Shown: piece after piece, positions 58,110-64,000 of the stretch
Numbering within the stretch: the stretch's first letter is position 1
How the letters are laid out: each line of letters opens with the position of its first letter
Translations under genes and position numbers: made by a program
The notes under the pieces: generated by a model
Databases searched by the model: none
What the model saw: the letters and a program-made list of their open reading frames with translations, nothing else
What the model was told of the DNA's origin: nothing
Source of the DNA: Planctomycetota bacterium
GTDB taxonomy: Bacteria > Planctomycetota > Phycisphaerae > Phycisphaerales > Zrk34
Length of the DNA: 64,000 nucleotides
Direction: 5' to 3'
Assembly: GCA_016125255.1 (NCBI GenBank)
Contig: WGMD01000001.1
Location: 1 to 64,000, forward strand

Positions 58110-58918
58110 ACAACACATCCCCACATCGTGACGTGCATTTAGCGGCGGGGCGTGCCCCGGGGGGCTCGTTGCACACGCGGTGCGGGGAACGCCCCGCCGC
58201 TAAATGGCGCACCCGACGCCGACATGGTTTCACCCTCATCGAACTGCTCGTCGTGCTGGCGATCCTCACGGCGCTGATGGCGATTTTGATGCCGTCGCTG
58301 GCGCGGGGGCGGTATCTGGCCAAGGTGGTGCGGTGCCAGGCGAACTACCGGCAATGGGGCGTGGCGTGCATCGGATATGCGACGGACAATCTGAGCTGGC
58401 TCCCGCAGTTCGGCCCGGGCCAGAGCACGGGGCATAACACGTGGGACGTGGGCAACGGCCTGCTGCCCGCGCTCATCCCGTACGGCCTGACCTGGGACAA
58501 GGGCCATGGCGCGTGGTACTGCCCGCTGCGGAGCGCCGCTTCGCAGAACGCCGCCGATCAGAACGCGGCGCTCTTGTCGATGCAATGGACCGGCGGGACG
58601 TTCACGATCATCCCGCACAACTGGTGGGTCCCCCGCAAGGACACGAGCAACTTCTGGTACCCGAGCACCATGACCGACCCGCAGGGCTTCTTCACCAAAA
58701 TCACCGACGGCAAACCCCCCGACCGCCCCCTCGTCAGCGACCTCCTCAACGCCACCCTCGCCGCCGGCGCCAACGACCCCAACGCCTGGTCCAACGGCCA
58801 CGCCTGGAACAAGCAAGTCGAATCCACCTCCCTCCTCTACATCGACGGCCACGTCGCCCTCCACTTCCAACCCGAAATCAAAGTCCGCTGGCAGGGCAAT
58901 TGGGATAATCTGTATTGA
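58106..58918 (+). CDS. Prepilin-like protein, cassette D
   Basis: A 270-residue pseudopilin-like protein. The cleavage site is G41 before [20 protein letters not shown], followed by MPSLARGRYLAK. The 41-residue leader contains a translated palindrome (58136-58206; HLAAGRAPGGS and RPAAKW). The C-terminus has LLYIDGHVALHF, the DG part of the H-X9-DG tail. The ATG overlaps the cargo stop as ATGA. Its leader length is identical to that of cassette A, with the insert in the same place and frame. Confidence 0.88.
   Translation: MNNTSPHRDVHLAAGRAPGGSLHTRCGERPAAKWRTRRRHGFTLIELLVVLAILTALMAILMPSLARGRYLAKVVRCQANYRQWGVACIGYATDNLSWLPQFGPGQSTGHNTWDVGNGLLPALIPYGLTWDKGHGAWYCPLRSAASQNAADQNAALLSMQWTGGTFTIIPHNWWVPRKDTSNFWYPSTMTDPQGFFTKITDGKPPDRPLVSDLLNATLAAGANDPNAWSNGHAWNKQVESTSLLYIDGHVALHFQPEIKVRWQGNWDNLY
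58136..58206. repeat. REP-like palindrome inside a prepilin leader (TTTAGCGGC family)
   Basis: An 18-bp outer inverted repeat (58136-58153 and 58189-58206) beginning CATTTAGCGGCGGGGCGT. It is the same family as 15632-15705, with diverged inner bases. Confidence 0.9.
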
Positions 58919-59276
58919 TGAATGTCGGTCCGGCCCGCACGCACTTGCGGTCGCTGTTGCTCGACCACGTGTTCTTCAAAGTGTCGGAGCAACACGCGCC
59001 AGGAACACCAAAATGAAATCAGGGCTTTGAACTCAATAAAGCATTCCTTGGCGACCTTGGTGTCTTAGTGGTTCAGTTTTTCAGTTCCGTAGGTCCGGGC
59101 CAGCCCGGACACAATTGACGAACCCGTATACAAGATAGGTCGTGCCGTCGATTGGCGACGGACATTTCATTCGCATCGTGAATCTTCATGGCTATCGTGT
59201 CCGGGCAGGCCCGGACCTACCCCGGAGCCGGACCTACGTCACTGGAATAAATGGGTCAAGGCGTGGTTCCCGAATA
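58919..59276. other. 358-bp gap with inverted REP pair
   Basis: The gap holds the inverted pair at 59089-59220 and a CTTGGCGACCTTGGTGTC-like tract near 59048. I see no gene in it. Confidence 0.5.
59089..59220. repeat. REP pair in inverted orientation (BIME-like)
   Basis: GTAGGTCCGGGCCAGCCC and its mate, at 59089-59112 and 59197-59220, face each other. Each arm is itself a perfect 8-bp hairpin (GTCCGGGC with GCCCGGAC), typical of REP/BIME units. Confidence 0.85.
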
Positions 59277-59696
59277 TTAATTCGTTTGATCGGTGTGTTG
59301 ATCTCCGTTGAATGCTGGACGCGAATTCGGAACGATGAACGCATCATTCTGTAAAATTAGAATTGATATCTCCCCACCATTTTGCTCACTCATCAACACG
59401 TCTGACGAATGCTGTCGCCCATCTGGGCTACGCCATTCAACACGCAAATGTCTGGATGGAAATATCAAATGTTCGTGAAGTGTTGCAATAGCACCCGGAC
59501 CGAGATGACCAATTTCATCCTCCATATCTCCTGAGCGTAGAAATACGTCAGTAAAAAGATCCGTTGTGCCATTCTTCACATTGACAAAGTCGATCACAGT
59601 CATTGCTTCTCTGCTGCTTTGATGGGGTGATCGGAAATACCAAGCGCCTAAGGCCGCCACAAACATCAGCAGTAGGAACAATATGAGATACTTCAT
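59277..59696 (-). CDS. Hypothetical membrane-anchored protein
   Basis: A 139-residue protein with an N-terminal transmembrane anchor (YLILFLLLMFVAALGAWYF) and a soluble domain (TVIDFVNVKNGTTDLFTDV, HLRVEWRSPDGRQHSSDVL) of unknown fold. The DNA is clearly more AT-rich than the cassettes, suggesting a foreign origin. AAGG about 9 bases before ATG 59696 supports the start. It sits between two REP elements and next to the RAYT gene, but is not needed by it as far as is known. Confidence 0.6.
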   Translation of the reverse strand: MKYLILFLLLMFVAALGAWYFRSPHQSSREAMTVIDFVNVKNGTTDLFTDVFLRSGDMEDEIGHLGPGAIATLHEHLIFPSRHLRVEWRSPDGRQHSSDVLMSEQNGGEISILILQNDAFIVPNSRPAFNGDQHTDQTN

Positions 59697-59755
59697 GCTT
59701 CAGCCTTACTTTTCAAGAAGATGTTTGAAAACATATGCCTGAATATCCCCAGCGA

Positions 59756-60426
59756 GGTAGGGTGGGTCAAGCGCAGCGGACCCGCCACGCATGACGGACC
59801 CATGTCCATATTTTGAACGTCGACATTCGCGCGGCGGTCTTTGAATCATTCAACCTCCAATTTTGTTTCAATCCCACTCGTGCCCCAATCCGCATCGAAG
59901 ATCCCGCTGCGGACGAACAGATGCAGCGACGAATACGGCCAATCGATCGGGCGGTTCACGTGCCCGTGCTTGACCGGGTTGTAATGAATGTAGTCAACAT
60001 GGGCGGCGAAATCGTCCTCATCGCGGATGAGATGTTCATAAAACCGGCGCTGCCACACGCCGCTTTCATGTTTGGCGATCTGGCTCGGCCGGCGATGCGA
60101 TGCGCGGCCGATGCGCCGAGCGAAGCGCGACTTGACGAGACGCCAGCGCGTTGAAAAGTCGTCATCGCCGGCGGGCAGGGTCCAGATCATGTGCAAGTGC
60201 TCCGGCAGCACGACGGCCGCGTCGATCTTAAAAGGCCGCGCTTCCCGCACCGTCCCGAACGCGCGGCGGAGATGTTTGATATGTTCGACGAGCCATCGCT
60301 TGCGTCGATCTTTGAGATTGACGGTGAAAAAGTAAGTTCCGCCGACTTGTCGCCAACGACGATATTCGGGCATCGAATCATTCTACGCCTCGCGTGGCGG
60401 GTCCGCTTCGCTTGACCCACCCTACC
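59756..60426. mobile_element. RAYT element with 35-bp inverted ends
   Basis: 59756-59790 and 60392-60426 are inverted repeats of 35 bp with one mismatch (GGTAGGGTGGGTCAAGCG against its complement). They flank a transposase gene and mark a unit of about 670 bp. Confidence 0.85.
59846..60373 (-). CDS. REP-associated tyrosine transposase (RAYT, Y1/HUH family)
   Basis: A 175-residue transposase of the IS200-like single-strand type. The HUH motif is LPEHLHMIW (His59 and His61), and the catalytic Tyr is likely 128 in YIHYNPVKHGHV. It has FTVNLKDRRKRWLVEHIKHL at the N-terminus and WPYSSLHLF near the end. Proteins like this cut and move REP palindromes; they usually stay single-copy. It lies within the inverted ends described above. 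ATG 60373 is the first start. Confidence 0.92.
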   Translation of the reverse strand: MPEYRRWRQVGGTYFFTVNLKDRRKRWLVEHIKHLRRAFGTVREARPFKIDAAVVLPEHLHMIWTLPAGDDDFSTRWRLVKSRFARRIGRASHRRPSQIAKHESGVWQRRFYEHLIRDEDDFAAHVDYIHYNPVKHGHVNRPIDWPYSSLHLFVRSGIFDADWGTSGIETKLEVE

Positions 60427-60649
60427 GCGATGATGGCGGCCGAGGTCGGAGCGAGGCGCCGGGGCGCGGGATGCTTGGGCGGCGATCACGAGAGAGTCCC
60501 GGAAAGGCGATGGAATATCGTCGGCTCGGGAATTGATCCGGGGTTGTCCCCCGGCGGAGCCGGGGGCTTTGGGCGGAGGCGGATGAAAAATGGATTCGAT
60601 TTTCCATTGGTCATTTTCCATTGGGGGGACCGGGAGCATGGGGGCGGAA

Positions 60650-60890
60650 AATGGGTCGAGTTTCGCATAAGCGCGTCGCGAAACGCGCATGGGGAAGGCA
60701 AATTTGTCGCGGGCGCGCGCACGAGCGTTTGTAAGTGCTTGATTGAGGGGGCACGAAGGGCGAGGAAATTGCCTCGGGCGCGCGCATGGACGCGCCCGTG
60801 CGCGCTGGGAGCGGAGAAAAGGGCGGGATTATTCAGGAGATATGACGCGAGGGCGGGGAGCGCGGCGGGTGGAAAAAGCGGGCGCGCGGG
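60650..60890. repeat. Long GC-rich dispersed repeat, copy 3 (diverged)
   Basis: Elements GTCGAGTTTCGCATA, GCGCGCATGG, CGCGCCCGTGCGCG and AAAAGGGCGGGATTA are in the same order as in the reverse complement of 12421-12680, with many differences. With the G-run array it fills most of the 552-bp gap 60427-60978. The start of that gap has a fragment related to the CCATTGGTCAT family (60598-60630). No gene is seen. Confidence 0.55.
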
Positions 60891-60905
60891 TGTGATGCGG
60901 GGATC

Positions 60906-60944
60906 GGGGGTTGGGGGTTGGGGGTTGGGGGTTGGGGGTTGGGG
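60906..60944. repeat. GGGGGTT array, possible G-quadruplex
   Basis: Five GGGGGTT units followed by GGGG make six G-runs spaced by TT, within a wider G-rich tract. It could fold as a G-quadruplex on the plus strand. It lies just beyond the apbE stop. Confidence 0.75.
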
Positions 60945-60978
60945 ATCGGGGGGAAACCGGGGAGGGGAACCGGAGGGG

Positions 60979-62049
60979 TCAGGGGGTGGGGAGGGTGTCG
61001 AGGGGGAGGTTGAGGTAGCGGGTGGAGGTGTGGGTTGTGTCGCCCTGGTCGGTGTGGGTGATGATGAGGGCGGCGAGGGCGGGGGTGTCGTCGGCGAGCT
61101 GGAGGGCGCGGTCGAGGGGGAGGACGGAGAGCGCGGTGGACATGGCGTCGGCGAGGGTGGGGTCGGGGCAGATGACGGTGACGCCGGTCTGGGTGGTCAG
61201 GCCGAGGCCGGTGTGGGGATCGACGATGTGGGAGTATCGGACGCCGTCGATGTCGATGTGCTGGAAGGCGTCGCCGGAGGTTGCGACGGAGGTGTTTGCG
61301 GCGAGGAGGTAGGGGATGTCGTCATGCGATTCGGGTTTGGCGTCGGCACCCGTGTCTTCGACGGGTTTGGTGAGTTGGGGGATGGGCATGAGGGCGATGC
61401 GCCAGCCGTTGCGATGCGGGGGCGGATCGGTGACGTAGACGCTTCCGCCGCCGACGATCATGGCGCGGGTGATGCCCCTGTCTGAGAGGACTTTCATGGA
61501 TTGAGCGAGGGCGTAGCCCTTGGCGATGCCGCCGAGGTCGAGTCGCATGTGCGGGACGGCGAGCTGGACGGATCGGCGTTGCGGATCGAGCTTGACCTTT
61601 TGCCAACCGACGGCGGCCATCGCTGCTTCCAGCCGCGGCGGATCAGGCAGGCGACCGGCGATGCGGGCCTGACGCCAGAGTCGAATCACGGGTCCGACGG
61701 AGACGTCGAACGCCCCGCCGGAGCGGTAGGCGACCTGCTGCGAGACGCTCAGCACATTCCACAAATCCTGCGAGACGGGGACCCAATGATCCGAACCGGC
61801 GGTGGCGGAGAGGCGGGACAGTTCGCTGCCGGGGGCGTAGTCGCTGAGGATGTTGTTGAGGTCGTCGATGCGGTCGAAGGCGGCGGCGGCGGCCTTGTTG
61901 GCGTGCGTCACGTTCGAGTCATAGAATACGACCCGGAAAAGCGTGCCCATCTGCGGATGGGTATACTCGTACCGCTGCAGGTCGGCCGAGCAGGCCCCCA
62001 GTGATGCGAGCATCCATGCCCCAACGAAGATCACGCCCAACCTGCTCAT
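60979..62049 (-). CDS. apbE: FAD:protein FMN transferase (ApbE), lipoprotein form
   Basis: A 356-residue lipoprotein (WMLASLGACS lipobox). It attaches FMN to flavoproteins such as Na+-NQR and Rnf subunits or moves flavin to exported proteins. Motifs include MGTLFRVVFYDSN, GGAFDVSVGPVIRLWRQA, MRLDLGGIAKGYALAQSMKV and GVTVICPDPTLADAMSTALS, the last with metal-binding residues. AAGG 7 bases before ATG 62049 supports the start. No NQR or RNF gene is in the window, so the client is unknown. It is divergent from the SUMF1-type genes. Confidence 0.93.
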   Translation of the reverse strand: MSRLGVIFVGAWMLASLGACSADLQRYEYTHPQMGTLFRVVFYDSNVTHANKAAAAAFDRIDDLNNILSDYAPGSELSRLSATAGSDHWVPVSQDLWNVLSVSQQVAYRSGGAFDVSVGPVIRLWRQARIAGRLPDPPRLEAAMAAVGWQKVKLDPQRRSVQLAVPHMRLDLGGIAKGYALAQSMKVLSDRGITRAMIVGGGSVYVTDPPPHRNGWRIALMPIPQLTKPVEDTGADAKPESHDDIPYLLAANTSVATSGDAFQHIDIDGVRYSHIVDPHTGLGLTTQTGVTVICPDPTLADAMSTALSVLPLDRALQLADDTPALAALIITHTDQGDTTHTSTRYLNLPLDTLPTP

Positions 62050-62150
62050 ACCCGTACCTTCAAAAAGACCGCCGAAAATGAACCCGTCCGGTGCAACACG
62101 GGTAATAATAGTCAAGTTGTCCATGCCATGACGCCATGAAAGGATCGTGC

Positions 62151-63236
62151 ATGCCCCAATCCCGCCTGACGAAGTCGATGACGCTCTGCCTGTTCGCCCT
62201 CGCCCTCGCCGCCGCCGCGCAGGCGGACGATGCCAAGCCCTACGTTGAAAAAGTCCCGGGCACCACGGCCGAGTTTCCGATGACCCCCATCCCCGGCGGG
62301 ACGTTCAAGATCGGCTCGCCGGACGATGAGAAGGACCGCAAGGAGGACGAAGGTCCGCAGGTCGAGATTCAGGTCGAGCCGTTCTGGATGGCCACGCACG
62401 AGATTACCTGGGACACGTACGACGAATACCTCAAGCAGTACAACGTCGAAAAGGAAAAGCCGTTCCACAAGCTCGAAGGCCAGGAGCTTGTCGACGCGGT
62501 GAGCATCCCCACGCCGCAGTATGAGGAAGGCATCGACATCGTGGTGCGGATGGGCCGCAGCGGCGGGTATCCGGCGGTGGACATGTCGCACCTGGGGGCG
62601 CGGATGTTCTGCAAATGGCTCACCAAGAAGACGGGTCATTTTTACCGACTGCCGACGGAGGCGGAATGGGAATACGCCTGCCGCGCCGGCACGACGACGG
62701 CGTACAACTTCGGCGACCCCGATGAGGAAAAGCTCAAGGAGAACGCGGTCTACATCGACAACTCCGAAAAGGAAGACGGCAACGGCGCCTACCGCAAGGT
62801 CGGGACGAAGAAGCCCAATGCGTGGGGCCTCTACGACATGCACGGCAACGTGGCCGAGTGGTGCCTCGATCAGTATGACCCCAAGCACTACGCCCAGTTC
62901 GCCGGCAAGGGTCCGGTCAAGGCGGCGGATTTCATCAACTGGCCCAAAACCGAATACCCCTGCGTGATCCGCGGCGGGTCGTGGAACGATTTTCCCGATC
63001 TGTGCCGCTCGGCCACGCGGTTCCATTCCACCGTCGATCTGAACGCGCGCGACCCGCAGGTGCCCATGAGCGTGTGGTGGCACACGGAGGGCTTCTGGGT
63101 GGGCTTCCGCGTCGTGCGCCCGGCGGTCGAACCCTCGCCCGAAGAGCAGAACAAGTATTGGGAGCCCGCCGACGACTACGTCAAGGGCCTGATGCTCAAA
63201 CAGGGCGACAAGCAGATTCGCGCGATCATGAAGTGA
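62151..63236 (+). CDS. SUMF1/FGE-sulfatase domain protein
   Basis: A 361-residue exported protein (signal MTLCLFALALAAAAQA). The fold is that of formylglycine-generating enzyme-like proteins: MTPIPGGTFKIGSPDDE, RLPTEAEWEYACRAGTTTAY, GNVAEWCLDQYDP and VIRGGSWNDFPDLCRSATRF. True FGEs have two Cys near the last motif; here only the second is seen, so catalysis as FGE is doubtful and another role is likely. AAAGGA 8 bases before ATG 62151 supports the start. The next gene is a paralogue. Confidence 0.88.
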   Translation: MPQSRLTKSMTLCLFALALAAAAQADDAKPYVEKVPGTTAEFPMTPIPGGTFKIGSPDDEKDRKEDEGPQVEIQVEPFWMATHEITWDTYDEYLKQYNVEKEKPFHKLEGQELVDAVSIPTPQYEEGIDIVVRMGRSGGYPAVDMSHLGARMFCKWLTKKTGHFYRLPTEAEWEYACRAGTTTAYNFGDPDEEKLKENAVYIDNSEKEDGNGAYRKVGTKKPNAWGLYDMHGNVAEWCLDQYDPKHYAQFAGKGPVKAADFINWPKTEYPCVIRGGSWNDFPDLCRSATRFHSTVDLNARDPQVPMSVWWHTEGFWVGFRVVRPAVEPSPEEQNKYWEPADDYVKGLMLKQGDKQIRAIMK

Positions 63237-63243
63237 TCGCGCC

Positions 63244-63327
63244 GGGATCGGGAATCAGGGATCAGGGATCGGTGTGCTGATCTCTTATCCCCTCCCCCTG
63301 ATCCCCAAACCCTGATCCCTGATCCCC
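63244..63327. repeat. Inverted repeats with CAGGGATC units
   Basis: 63244-63270 (ATCAGGGATCAGGGATC) and 63299-63327 (CCCTGATCCCTGATCCCC) are imperfect inverted copies in the gap between the two SUMF1-domain genes. Confidence 0.7.
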
Positions 63328-63381
63328 AAAAATCCCGCCGCTGAATTGATGGATCTTCTCGATAATTGAAGGATGCTGGTG

Positions 63382-64000
63382 ATGAAGACAAGCTGGATCG
63401 TCGCGATGGCGATGTGGGTGGGCTGCGCCGCGATGACGTGGGCGGACGGCGGTGATGCGAGCGCGCCCGAGCAGATGAAGCCGTATGAACAGAAGATGCC
63501 CGACGCGTCGGTGAGTTTCAGGATGACGCCGATTCCGGGCGGCTCGTACACGATGGGCTCCCCGGAGGCGGAGGAGAAGCGCGGCGACGACGAAGGGCCG
63601 CAGATCGAAGTGAAGATCGAGCCGTTCTGGATGGGCGTGTGCGAAGTGACCTGGGACGAGTACGATCAGTTCCTTGAGCAGTACAGCCCGGCGAAGGATG
63701 CGGGGGCGCAGCCGATTCCGCCCGAACGTCAGGTGGATGCGGTAAGTCTGCCGACGCCGCCGTATGAGCTGGCGATTTCGATCCTGCAGGAGATGGGCCG
63801 CAAGGGCGGGTATCCCGCGGCGGACATGACCCAGCTCGCCGCCAAGCAGTACACCAAGTGGCTTTCCAAAAAGACCGGCCGCTTCTACCGCCTGCCGACC
63901 GAAGCGGAGTGGGAATACGCCTGCCGCGCCGGCACGACAACCGCGTACAGCTTCGGCGACGACCCCGCCCAGCTCAAGGACTACGGGTGGGACTGGGACA
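63382..64000 (+). CDS. SUMF1-domain protein, second copy, cut at window end
   Basis: The first about 206 residues of a paralogue of the preceding protein. It has a signal peptide (WIVAMAMWVGCAAMTWA), MTPIPGGSYTMGSPEAEE, PFWMGVCEVTWDEYDQFLEQ and RLPTEAEWEYACRAGTTTAY, all also found in 62151-63236. The start at 63382 has AAGG at 9 bases; the in-frame ATG at 63373 is too near the site. The rest is outside the window, so its last motif and any Cys pair cannot be judged. Confidence 0.85.
   Translation, partial: MKTSWIVAMAMWVGCAAMTWADGGDASAPEQMKPYEQKMPDASVSFRMTPIPGGSYTMGSPEAEEKRGDDEGPQIEVKIEPFWMGVCEVTWDEYDQFLEQYSPAKDAGAQPIPPERQVDAVSLPTPPYELAISILQEMGRKGGYPAADMTQLAAKQYTKWLSKKTGRFYRLPTEAEWEYACRAGTTTAYSFGDDPAQLKDYGWDWD

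Noticed and set aside
12816-58918. Cassettes considered as a type II secretion or type IV pilus locus
   Set aside because: Only a single prepilin-like gene per unit is present, with no ATPase, platform protein or secretin gene in the window.
59277-60426. RAYT region considered as a complete IS element with the 59277 gene
   Set aside because: The 35-bp inverted ends enclose only the transposase; the 59277 gene is outside them.

Overview
The window looks like chromosomal DNA of a GC-rich planctomycete of the Phycisphaerae type. This is inferred from gene content, not from a marker gene. The signs are many prepilin-like proteins with a [10 protein letters not shown] start, exported proteins ending in PEP-CTERM tails of the form [12 protein letters not shown] plus RRRK, ECF sigma factor/FecR pairs, DUF1080 and SUMF1-type proteins, and many REP-like palindromes. 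There is no rRNA, tRNA, CRISPR array or phage.

Layout. 1-12.4 kb: SppA peptidase, a tandem pair of small membrane proteins, two alpha/beta hydrolases, a methyltransferase, a large hybrid sensor kinase, a PNPOx-like protein, a ribosome hibernation factor and a class III aminotransferase. 12.8-20.2 kb: two consecutive four-gene cassettes (A and B). 20.2-34.9 kb: a low-GC HEPN-like pair, glycine decarboxylase (gcvP), a CbiX-like protein, a very long FHA repeat protein, a second SppA, a DUF3445 protein, sucD, a two-component system and an outer-membrane barrel. 34.9-48.3 kb: a methyltransferase with an in-frame REP insertion, a beta-helix protein, a DUF1080 protein, aroC, a Tat-exported cupin between two small paralogues, a HemQ-like protein, lipoprotein and exported paralogue genes, and an SGNH hydrolase with permuted motif order. 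48.3-58.9 kb: cassettes C and D, arranged head to head. 58.9-64 kb: REP elements, a RAYT transposase with 35-bp inverted ends, apbE and two tandem SUMF1-domain genes, the last cut by the window end.

The main discovery candidate is the cassette ECF sigma factor - FecR-type membrane regulator - PEP-CTERM cargo - prepilin-like protein, present four times. In all four copies sigma/FecR and cargo/prepilin overlap by 4 or 8 bp, which predicts translational coupling. In A, B and C the extracytoplasmic C-terminal domain of the FecR protein resembles the main domain of its own cargo, so the regulator may sense or compete with the cargo it controls. In A, C and D a REP-like palindrome lies in frame inside the prepilin leader, just before the cleavage site. 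No exosortase or prepilin peptidase gene is in the window, so processing would depend on genes elsewhere.

Intergenic DNA is rich in palindromes of several families, and one RAYT gene is present that could mobilise at least one of them. Start codons were set from Shine-Dalgarno spacing where visible. Functions are from reading motifs and remain unverified by database search.
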